Part shown: one piece after another, positions 13,938-20,883 of the stretch
How the letters are laid out: the number at the start of each line of letters is the position of its first letter
Position numbering within the stretch: the first letter of the stretch is position 1
Source: a virus
IMG/VR virus record: IMGVR_UViG_3300033141_000982
Span: 1 to 23,656 of that record
DNA: 23,656 nt
Direction: 5' to 3' (one strand)
Program-made: the position numbers and the translations under genes
The notes under the pieces: generated by a model
What the model saw: only the letters and a program-made list of their open reading frames with translations
Told to the model about the DNA's origin: nothing
Database searches by the model: none

Positions 13938-15902
13938 CACTTTGCTGAACTCTTCCAGTGAAGTAACGTATTCGTGATCCGTTTCACCGGTAATTGCATT
14001 GGTTACGACTCGGCTAATCCAGCCTTTAACTGATCCTATTGGGTTCCCCTGCTGATCCCGCTTTATTATCTTAACGAAGCCTAGCGGTTTATTTGCAAGA
14101 AGGTTAAACTGCTCATCGCTCAAGGGGTGGGTAAAGTTCATACGGATATTAGTGAAGCTCGGCGGATCCGCAGGGTTTATGATTCCCCCGCTAGTTGCTG
14201 CTTGGATGATTTCGAAAGTAGCGCCGGACTTTAGTTGCCACTGAATGAATGGAGCGCCGCAACCCTCATCAGGTGGGCTAAAGAAGTTAGTGCTAAACAC
14301 AGCGTCGATAGTGTCTCCCGCGTTGCAGTAGATCGGGCTCAGGAACTCAGTTCGATAAAGACCAACACCGTTAAAAATCCCGAATTGTGTCTCGATGTTG
14401 TCGATTGGCGCTCCTCCAACCTTTCTAAAGATTTTCACATTGTACTTGATCCCTAAGTTGCAAGAGTCAAGTATCTCAAACGGCGTCACGATCCGCACGT
14501 AATACACCCCACTTTCAGGGCACGTGTATTCATTGGCTACCGTATCCCAATTATCGTTTGGGTCAAAGTTTGGAGGTGTAGAATCATCGTTGAATGGTAG
14601 AGGCGTTTCAATTACCACCGCACTACTCAATATAGGGCCATCCGCAGTGCGAGAGGCTTGCATTTCGTCGTTACCATCACCAAAGTTTGCCGCTATAGCC
14701 CCTCCTACATTCCATCGTTGTGCTACGTTGGTGTTAAGTAGTGCATTGTTGTAGATTACCGGAAGTGCCGCAGATGGGTTGATAACATTTGTCTGGGTGG
14801 CTGACCCTGGCCCCACAGTTGGGTCGTACTGAATAAAGAATACGTTGTCATCGTAATCGGTATCGCCATTTAGAGCCGCTATAATGGCCCCGTGATCTGT
14901 AGAGTAGTCGGTAGTAAGGTCCAATTTACTTTGCCCACCATTTACACCTTGGAGCACGTAAGACTCCCTAGTATGAGAAAGAAAAGGGATGTAGGGGAAT
15001 GAAGTAACGCCAACCGGGTCTTTTTCGTAGTCCTGTGATCCAATTTCTACCGCTGAGTAATTTAGGGAGCTTGCAATCTGGTTATCGTTCAGGTCGATCC
15101 CTTCTAATTGGGTGATTTGGTCAATGCGGGTGTTTTCGTCCTGTTCCAATCGTGCTTCAAACACTCCATCGCTGATTTCTACGAATTCTAACCATAGGTT
15201 ATACAGTCGTCCGATGGTCTTTAGCATTAGGTCGTAATTAACCAAAGGGTCGGTGTTTAGGGTCAGGGTTCGGATGTTTTGCCCGAGGGTTACAGCTATT
15301 CTCTCGTTATTGGGAAGACTGTTATACCAGTTACTAACAATCGGAACTGTACCACCCGTGTAGTAGTCTAGAATATCCTGCATTGCGTCCAGGAAGTCGA
15401 AAGAGTGGCAGTCATTGCCAAAGTATACTCCTGTATCAGGGTTAAAGAGTCTCAGCCCGAAAGCTTGCGCGGGTGTGTACTCGTTCCCGTTTATATCGAT
15501 CCCTGAGCCGATGTAGATATTAGTATCTGGTGAGTCGTTGATATACTGACCGTAAACGGAGATATTAAGAGCGTTGGTTTGGGCTGTTCTTCTCGTTATG
15601 TCCCAGATAGTACGGTTTAGAATGATGGTTCCTGACACAAACGTGATGAAGTTCTCACCTTGCAGCCTTCTCTTTACTCGGAACGTCACCAGTTGGGAAG
15701 GGTCTTCTTTGTACTTCTCAGCCAACAAAGTGTAAGCATCAGCATAGAAAGTTACATCTGCATCCGCTTCAATACGAATTCTACGCCCTTCAATGTCTCG
15801 CGCAATTGTCTTCTCCAGCGACTCTTCCCCGAATGGGTTAGTAACTACTGTCCCGGTCGGGTTTTGGTCATTCTCATCAAGTATCCACTGTAATTCTGGC
15901 AT
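13932..15902 (-). CDS. tail-tip / baseplate protein with C1q-like jelly-roll segment
   Basis: This 656-residue protein starts at ATG 15902 in a TAATG overlap with the end of the tape-measure gene, the classic position of the distal tail or baseplate hub. The N-terminal part (ESLEKTIARDIEGRRIRIEA) and middle look like a beta-rich tail-tip scaffold. Around residues 430-560 a segment reads DPNDNWDTVANEYTCPESGV then YYVRIVT, with a later CNAGDTIDAVFSTNF; this matches the layout of C1q/TNF-like adhesion jelly rolls. A C-terminal helical and charged part (SDEQFNLLANKPLGFVKIIK) follows. It probably combines tail-tip assembly with surface binding. The stop sits in the palindrome CTATAG shared with the convergent lipoprotein gene. 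Confidence 0.6.
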   Translation of the reverse strand: MPELQWILDENDQNPTGTVVTNPFGEESLEKTIARDIEGRRIRIEADADVTFYADAYTLLAEKYKEDPSQLVTFRVKRRLQGENFITFVSGTIILNRTIWDITRRTAQTNALNISVYGQYINDSPDTNIYIGSGIDINGNEYTPAQAFGLRLFNPDTGVYFGNDCHSFDFLDAMQDILDYYTGGTVPIVSNWYNSLPNNERIAVTLGQNIRTLTLNTDPLVNYDLMLKTIGRLYNLWLEFVEISDGVFEARLEQDENTRIDQITQLEGIDLNDNQIASSLNYSAVEIGSQDYEKDPVGVTSFPYIPFLSHTRESYVLQGVNGGQSKLDLTTDYSTDHGAIIAALNGDTDYDDNVFFIQYDPTVGPGSATQTNVINPSAALPVIYNNALLNTNVAQRWNVGGAIAANFGDGNDEMQASRTADGPILSSAVVIETPLPFNDDSTPPNFDPNDNWDTVANEYTCPESGVYYVRIVTPFEILDSCNLGIKYNVKIFRKVGGAPIDNIETQFGIFNGVGLYRTEFLSPIYCNAGDTIDAVFSTNFFSPPDEGCGAPFIQWQLKSGATFEIIQAATSGGIINPADPPSFTNIRMNFTHPLSDEQFNLLANKPLGFVKIIKRDQQGNPIGSVKGWISRVVTNAITGETDHEYVTSLEEFSKVL

Positions 15903-18322
15903 TACGCGATGTTTTTACTACGTGTATCAGGTGATTGAAGGCGGTTTAAGGCTTTGAGCTGGGCCATTACGCCCTGGCGGTACTCTTTGGTGAACTCTGA
16001 GCCGGTCAGGCCGTCGTCTTTCAACTCGTTGGCGATTTCACGCGCCAAACTTCCTTGTGTCATTTCTGACTTAGCCTTCATGGCTTCTATGTAATTGCGT
16101 TCGGCTAAATCACGCTCATAAGGGGAGGAAGTGTACTGACGGTGGAATTCCATAGCGTTATGATCGAAAAACGGCTCTGATCCACTCATAATCGCCTTTG
16201 TTTCCTTCGCTGTATGAACCTTAGCGCCTTTAGGTAGATTCACAAGCTCTGGCCCCTCTTCACCTACTAGCGAAAGCCCTCCAGGAGCGCTATCTGTACC
16301 TTTTGCAAATTGAGGAATTGGTGTAGCTGCAATAATCCCTAACTGAGTGGCTACTGTTGCGATAGTGATCGGCAGAATGAATGGACGACCCGCAGCGGCG
16401 GCAATCTGAGCGGCACCATTTATACCGGCTTCAAATAACGCCAGCGCTTTATCTCGTTCGGCTTGTTTACGCTGGGCCTCTGCGATCTGCTTTTCTTTCA
16501 GGGCCTCCGAGGCTGCAATTTCATCTGCAATTTTCTGGCGCTCTTGCTCTGTGGTAATTTCAGTTTCTAATCGTCGTTCAAGGGCTGCTTGGTTTTCGTC
16601 CTCGCGGTTTGTGATTCGCTCAATGTCTCGCTCTGTATTTACAGCGGATAGCTCATTAAGGCGTCCAAAGATTTCAGCGGCGGCGTTAGCAAATTCGAAG
16701 ATGATTTCCAGCCGCCTTGCGTTACGGGCCTTCTCGGACTCCTCGTCCATTTTTCGAAGTTCTTCCTTCTTATCGAAGATTTGCGTTTCAACGTCAACCG
16801 TGTCTTGCCCTGCCTTTTCTTGTAGTTTCTTCTTTTCCTCCAGGTAGAATATCTCAGACTCAAGGTCAAGACGGCGTCGTTCGTCTGCTTCGTCTGTAAT
16901 GCGTCGATTACTCAGGTTGTCAAGCTTTAATTGGTCGGCTAAAACCCGCTCTTTACCCTTTAATTCAAGTTGAGCTAGTTTTTGACGCGCCTTAGTTAAT
17001 TCACCTTCGACCTTAATGGTTTCCTCACCGGCAGCCTCTAACAGAATCTTTTCACCTTCTAAGCGTTGAATTAGAACCCTCTGAAGTTCGAGTGTAAGCG
17101 CTTCGGCATCGGAAATTGACTGCTGTGCTTCTAGTTTTGCTATTTCCTGACTTTGCTTTAAGCCTTGAAGATTGAATTTCAGATTTATTTCCTCTTCTTT
17201 TTTTCTAGACTCTTCTGTGAGTTTAGCTTGTAGTTCCGACGTTTCAGCTTCGGACGCTTCAAGTTCAGCCAGTTTTCTCTTTAGAATCAGGCGCTCGGCT
17301 TCAATTTCTCTTTCCCGATCATCCTCCAAAGCTCGGATTTTAGCATCCTCAAGTTCCTTCGCGAATTTTAACTCATCCGCTACGCGTTGTTTTGCGCGGC
17401 GTTCGGCATCAGCGCGGGCCTTTTTGGCGCGTTTCTCTGCCTCTGCGGCTGCTTCTCGCTCTAATCTGGCTCTTTCTGCTAACTCCGCCTGAAGGGCTTC
17501 GTTGATACCCTCAGAGGTTCCCTTTGCGATTGAAATAAGGGTGTCCGAGTTAATAGCTTGTAAGCGCTCAATTTCCTCCAAAAATGCTTTTTGACCTTCA
17601 ATTCTCAAGGCCAGCTCCGCACGCTCCAATCCTATTGTCGTCTCAATCCGGCTTTCCAGGTCAGCTATTAATTCTCGTGAGGTGTTTTTTTGCGTATCAA
17701 TTTCCTGTTTGCTGAGATCGATAGCTCTGGACGCTCTTTCTTGCCCTGCTTCTACGACCAAAGCTGTAGCATCGTTTATTTGCTTGATAATTTGAGTCCC
17801 GGCACCCTCCCCGCCCGACAGAAAGGATTCGATACTTGCGCCAATTGCGAGAAATGTTTTATCGTTTTCGTTGAGCAGGGTCGTGTTAAACTCATTGGTT
17901 TGCTCTAGGGCCTCAGCTACGCCAGCTTTATAATTTTCCCATCCAATTACAGATTGGGAAATAACCCCATCGCCATCAGCAATGCTTTGCTTTAAGTTTT
18001 CAGTCGCATTGTTAAAGCGTAGCTCTGCTGCCTGAACCCCATCAAGGGTCGTTTCCAGCTCTTCGAGGTTCAGATTTATGTCGTCGATAGTAGTCAGAAA
18101 CTCTAAACCTGCATCCTCACCGGCACCACCGAAAATATCTGCAATAGCCGCGCCTACTTCTGCCGACTGAGGCGGTAACTCATCTAGTTTGCCCCCGATC
18201 TCCTGAATAATCTCAAAGGCTGTCTTTTCACCTGATTTAAGCTGTTTTTCGATCTCCTCACCAGAAAGGCCAATCCCTTCCAGGGCTTCACGTGTTGCAG
18301 GCGCGAACTCTCGCAGTCTCAA
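15902..18322 (-). CDS. tape measure protein, C-terminal fragment (gene split by frameshifting duplication)
   Basis: An open frame of 806 residues in the second half of the tape-measure gene. The coordinate start is a TTG (18322); the true coding sequence continues upstream to 18410 and into the duplicated segment. It is a long charged coiled coil (for example RAKKARADAERRAKQRVADE), then a hydrophobic stretch (GINGAAQIAAAAGRPF, ILPITIATVATQLGIIAA) and FAKGTDSAPGGLSLVGEEGP, a sequence very typical of tape-measure C-termini. Tape-measure proteins fill the tail tube and set its length. With the duplication collapsed the complete protein is 1125 residues, which at the usual 0.15 nm per residue predicts a tail near 170 nm. 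As given, translation would stop at 18451. Confidence 0.85.
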   Translation of the reverse strand: MRLREFAPATREALEGIGLSGEEIEKQLKSGEKTAFEIIQEIGGKLDELPPQSAEVGAAIADIFGGAGEDAGLEFLTTIDDINLNLEELETTLDGVQAAELRFNNATENLKQSIADGDGVISQSVIGWENYKAGVAEALEQTNEFNTTLLNENDKTFLAIGASIESFLSGGEGAGTQIIKQINDATALVVEAGQERASRAIDLSKQEIDTQKNTSRELIADLESRIETTIGLERAELALRIEGQKAFLEEIERLQAINSDTLISIAKGTSEGINEALQAELAERARLEREAAAEAEKRAKKARADAERRAKQRVADELKFAKELEDAKIRALEDDREREIEAERLILKRKLAELEASEAETSELQAKLTEESRKKEEEINLKFNLQGLKQSQEIAKLEAQQSISDAEALTLELQRVLIQRLEGEKILLEAAGEETIKVEGELTKARQKLAQLELKGKERVLADQLKLDNLSNRRITDEADERRRLDLESEIFYLEEKKKLQEKAGQDTVDVETQIFDKKEELRKMDEESEKARNARRLEIIFEFANAAAEIFGRLNELSAVNTERDIERITNREDENQAALERRLETEITTEQERQKIADEIAASEALKEKQIAEAQRKQAERDKALALFEAGINGAAQIAAAAGRPFILPITIATVATQLGIIAATPIPQFAKGTDSAPGGLSLVGEEGPELVNLPKGAKVHTAKETKAIMSGSEPFFDHNAMEFHRQYTSSPYERDLAERNYIEAMKAKSEMTQGSLAREIANELKDDGLTGSEFTKEYRQGVMAQLKALNRLQSPDTRSKNIA

Positions 18323-18410
18323 AAGCCCTTCTTTGATCGTGTCAATGCCTTTATCTGAGAATAGTCCTGATTGGTTAGACTGAGTAATAAAGGCAATGAA
18401 CTTGTCTGCA

Positions 18411-18510
18411 TCTGGACCGGCTGCTGCTTTAAACTGAGCAGGATACTCTTTCAGGATCTCTCTGGACCGGCTGCTGCTTTAAACTGAGCAGGATACTCTT
18501 TCAGGATCTC
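18411..18510. repeat. exact 50-bp tandem duplication inside the tape-measure gene
   Basis: Positions 18411-18460 and 18461-18510 are identical over all 50 bases, head to tail with no spacer. Fifty is not a multiple of three, so the reading frame shifts and meets a stop at 18451-18453. Deleting one copy joins AAAGP to DADKF and restores one continuous frame from 19329 to 15902 (1126 codons including stop). Possible causes are a recent slippage duplication or an assembly artefact at a read or k-mer boundary. Confidence 0.97.
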
Positions 18511-19329
18511 TAAATATTCACCGTTGACGTTAGCCCCTTTTTCAAATCCTTCTGACACCAATTCCGCCGCTTCCGTACCGGTGATGCCGTATTGTTTAGC
18601 CAGCGCGTTAGTTGCCAGTAGGACTTCGTTAAAGTCTTCATCAAAGGTTTTTGCTATAGCCCGTATCCGGGGGGCTAATTCGTTCGCATCCTCACCGCTA
18701 AAAAGAGTTTCGACCTGGCGTGTGGTTTCGGTTACTTCTTTCTGGACATCCAAAAGGGCTTCGACACCCTCCGCTGCAAAAGCTGTAATTGCTACCGCTG
18801 CACCAATTGCCGGAACTGCCTTCAGCGTACTTAGTAAACCATCGAATTGGTCAGTTAGGCTTTCGATCCCCTCGTTGCCCTCTTCTTCGATCCCTTCAAG
18901 TTCCTTTTTGAACTCCTCCAGCTCATCAGTGGTGCTATCTATCTCTTTTCCAAGCTTTCGGTATACGGCAGGATCAGTAGCGTCTTTCTGGGCCTTTTTC
19001 AGGGATTGTATCCGCTTTTCCAGCGAGTTGATGGATTTAGCCTCTTTAGCAACCTCTTGTGTGGTGTCCGCAACAGCTTCCTCGACTTGCTTCTCACTTC
19101 TAATCCTTTGCTCGGCGGCTTGTCCAATAGCAAGCATTGCCTTTTCTTGGCGCTGGAGGTTGGCTACTACGTTCTTTTCTGCTACTGAGCTAGAAGAGGT
19201 GATCCGCTTAAACTGGTTAGCGATTTCTTCTGTAACAAGATTAACCTTTACCAATGCATCGATGATGTCATCAATAGCACCGGTGTCTTTCTGAAATTTA
19301 AGCCTTACGACTTGTACTGAATCTGCCAC
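18451..19329 (-). CDS. tape measure protein, N-terminal fragment
   Basis: This 292-residue open frame starts at GTG 19329; a TGA lies in frame two codons upstream and the ATG at 19336 is out of frame, so GTG is the best start. The sequence is charged and helical (for example KSINSLEKRIQSLKKAQKDA), with a hydrophobic GAAVAITAFAAEGVEALL stretch near residue 180, both typical of tape-measure N-terminal regions. It ends in KEYPAQFKAAAGP followed by four out-of-frame codons created by the duplication, so its last residues are not native. It follows the tail-assembly-chaperone gene, the standard place. As written it would be a truncated tape measure that cannot build a normal tail. Confidence 0.85.
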   Translation of the reverse strand: MADSVQVVRLKFQKDTGAIDDIIDALVKVNLVTEEIANQFKRITSSSSVAEKNVVANLQRQEKAMLAIGQAAEQRIRSEKQVEEAVADTTQEVAKEAKSINSLEKRIQSLKKAQKDATDPAVYRKLGKEIDSTTDELEEFKKELEGIEEEGNEGIESLTDQFDGLLSTLKAVPAIGAAVAITAFAAEGVEALLDVQKEVTETTRQVETLFSGEDANELAPRIRAIAKTFDEDFNEVLLATNALAKQYGITGTEAAELVSEGFEKGANVNGEYLEILKEYPAQFKAAAGPERS

Positions 19330-19357
19330 GGCTCATAATTGTGGGCTTTATTAATTC

Positions 19358-19740
19358 TTATCTCGACTTTCGTCGACTAAATGTCCTGCGTGCCTTTGAC
19401 TTCTGTTCCTGATAGCGCTTCTGCATTTCTACCACTTCACTATGATGCACGCTCTTATACATCATGTATTCGTAATATGGTAGACTATCAACCTCAACTA
19501 TTGACTGATTTAGCGCTCTTGCAACTGAGAGGGTGGAGAGTTGTCGTCTTTCGGCGTTTCCTCCAATAACTGAAAGATGGGATTTGCGTGGGTCTTGAGG
19601 TTCGCGAGTTCCATCATTTGAACCACCTCCGCCGGACTTAGCTCCTCCAAAGCCATTGCTACTTTGATATAAGCTTGCAAATCGCTTTCGGGTAAATCGC
19701 TCAAACCGGTAAAAGAGCGTAGCTTGTTGATAAAAAAAAA
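19358..19740 (-). CDS. candidate -1 frameshift extension of the tail assembly chaperone (gpGT-like)
   Basis: In the -1 frame relative to the chaperone gene, an open frame runs from a T9 tract (19740-19732) to TAA at 19360-19358. A TGA in that frame lies just upstream of the tract. No ATG, GTG or TTG start is present in the part before the chaperone stop that would give an independent gene. The sequence past the chaperone stop is protein-like (LNQSIVEVDSLPYYEYMMYK, then a basic end RRTFSRRKSR). Lambda-like phages make a longer chaperone by -1 frameshift just before the tape-measure gene, and the position fits. The T9 tract contains T TTT TTT in frame and is the only canonical slippery heptamer seen; the true slip site could lie nearer 19560. 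Confidence 0.55.
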
Positions 19741-20262
19741 CTCATCTACTCCGCCAGCCTTCCACTTTTCAATCTTTCGTTTACCGTATTCGTTATCATA
19801 GGTATCGAGGTTTTCGGACCCATCAAACACCATTACCGATGCTATTTTCATAATGCCCGAGGTGGTGCCAATCAGCGAAAGACGCTTTCCTAAATGCTCG
19901 GCCATTATCTTCATGGATTGCGTGGCTGTGTGTGCTTTATTCAGGTCAACCTTACCAGACTCCCCAGAAAGTGCTTTCTGAGCCTTACCAACATCCTTAA
20001 GCACCTCCTCGACGTATTTCTTAAGGAATTCCCTGTCACATCGCATTTGCTCCTCATCCATAAAGGCTAAAAGGGACTTCATGCGTCCGGTGGGAATCTT
20101 TTCTACTGCTGGGAAAACGTAGTACTGTGTACCGTCAAGCTCAAAGAAAGGCTTGGTTTGGATGCCGGACGCCTGGTTTAGGTTCCTCCACTCACTTTCC
20201 CGTTCACGCTTCTGGATATCGAGAATCTTACGGTGCGCCTTTTTAGTCATTAATCCAAACAT
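19510..20262 (-). CDS. putative tail assembly chaperone (gpG-like)
   Basis: A 250-residue protein immediately upstream of the tape-measure gene. Start is ATG 20262, or ATG 20250 which makes a TAATG overlap with the preceding gene. Chaperones of this class coat the tape measure until the tube assembles. The sequence is helical and charged, with a C-terminal helical section (ESDLQAYIKVAMALEELSPA) before a disordered end (KDDNSPPSQLQER). A run of nine T bases encodes three phenylalanines (residues near 174-176). The overlapping -1 frame described above would replace the C-terminus. The call rests on position plus the frameshift signature; there is no sequence motif I can verify by eye. Confidence 0.6.
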   Translation of the reverse strand: MFGLMTKKAHRKILDIQKRERESEWRNLNQASGIQTKPFFELDGTQYYVFPAVEKIPTGRMKSLLAFMDEEQMRCDREFLKKYVEEVLKDVGKAQKALSGESGKVDLNKAHTATQSMKIMAEHLGKRLSLIGTTSGIMKIASVMVFDGSENLDTYDNEYGKRKIEKWKAGGVDEFFFINKLRSFTGLSDLPESDLQAYIKVAMALEELSPAEVVQMMELANLKTHANPIFQLLEETPKDDNSPPSQLQER

Positions 20263-20474
20263 AGAAGAGGGTGTAGTTTTGATTCGTATTCGGAGAAATG
20301 GCCCTTTATGATTTGTCCGGGCTTAATCCAAGCCATGAATTTACTTTTAGAGCGGTACAAATTCACCTTTGGGAAAGGATACCCTGGTCGTATAAACTCC
20401 TTTGCCTTACCTGGGCAATCACACCCTCCGACTTTGGTAAATCCGATAGATTTTAGCTGAACTTCTGGGTTCAT
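20250..20474 (-). CDS. small hypothetical protein with CDC motif
   Basis: A 74-residue protein with ATG 20474 in an ATGA overlap with the membrane-protein gene upstream and a TAATG overlap with the chaperone downstream. Its one distinctive feature is VGGCDCPGKAKEF at residues 15-27: two cysteines one residue apart followed by Pro-Gly-Lys. It is moderately basic with several aromatic residues (KVNLYRSKSKFMAWIKPG). I do not recognise the family. Conserved coupling to both neighbours suggests a real tail or head accessory gene and not a random frame. Metal binding is possible but not shown. Confidence 0.5.
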   Translation of the reverse strand: MNPEVQLKSIGFTKVGGCDCPGKAKEFIRPGYPFPKVNLYRSKSKFMAWIKPGQIIKGHFSEYESKLHPLLCLD

Positions 20475-20788
20475 ACACGATCAGCAATTGATGAAAGCAG
20501 TGTATTTAACCCTGCGAGTGCAAATACGTAGACTATCGCAATAACTGCCATTCCCCAGCTTGGATATTTAATGAGCAAAGCCCCTGCAACGGGAACTCCC
20601 CAAATGGAGGCCATGCACGTAGGGCAATCAAGTAGTGGCTTCTTCAGTTGGGCATGCCACCCATCAAGCCCAAGCACCTTATTGGCAACATGAGTGAGGA
20701 AATAAAGAATCTGACCGCCTCTTGTGGTGTAATGAAGTCCCAAAATTGCCAGAGAATTGAAAATAAGCAACAAAATAATGTTCTGCAT
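20471..20788 (-). CDS. small membrane protein with CxxC motif (three predicted membrane segments)
   Basis: This 105-residue protein from ATG 20788 has an N-terminal hydrophobic segment (MQNIILLLIFNSLAILGL) and two more hydrophobic stretches in the second half (MASIWGVPVAGALLIKY and GMAVIAIVYVFALAGLNTLL). Between them a conserved-looking KPLLDCPTCMASIWG carries the CxxC, a layout reminiscent of DUF1360-like membrane proteins. It is a candidate holin by size and topology, but holins usually lie with lysin genes and none is visible, so the role is open. The 95-base gap upstream contains only weak promoter-like matches (TAGTTTCG at 20841-20834, TAATTGCG at 20823-20816). Confidence 0.55.
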   Translation of the reverse strand: MQNIILLLIFNSLAILGLHYTTRGGQILYFLTHVANKVLGLDGWHAQLKKPLLDCPTCMASIWGVPVAGALLIKYPSWGMAVIAIVYVFALAGLNTLLSSIADRV

Positions 20789-20883
20789 ATTGCTTTGTTT
20801 TGCAGAATAAAATTACGCAATTATCTCGATTTTCGAAACTAAGGCACAAATTTTCCCGGTAAAACACTTTTGTATAGCAAATT

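Noticed and set aside
16551-16847. Further plus-strand serine-rich frames across the coiled-coil part of the tape measure
   Set aside because: Same antisense effect of Glu/Lys/Arg/Ala codons, without any independent support.
18524-19294. Long plus-strand open frame of 256 codons opposite the tape-measure gene
   Set aside because: It is serine-rich and arises as the antisense of a charged coiled-coil gene; no start context, no neighbours on that strand, and the minus-strand protein explains the region.
20471-20788. Firm holin assignment for the small membrane protein
   Set aside because: Topology is compatible, but no endolysin or spanin gene is nearby and the CxxC motif is not a holin feature.
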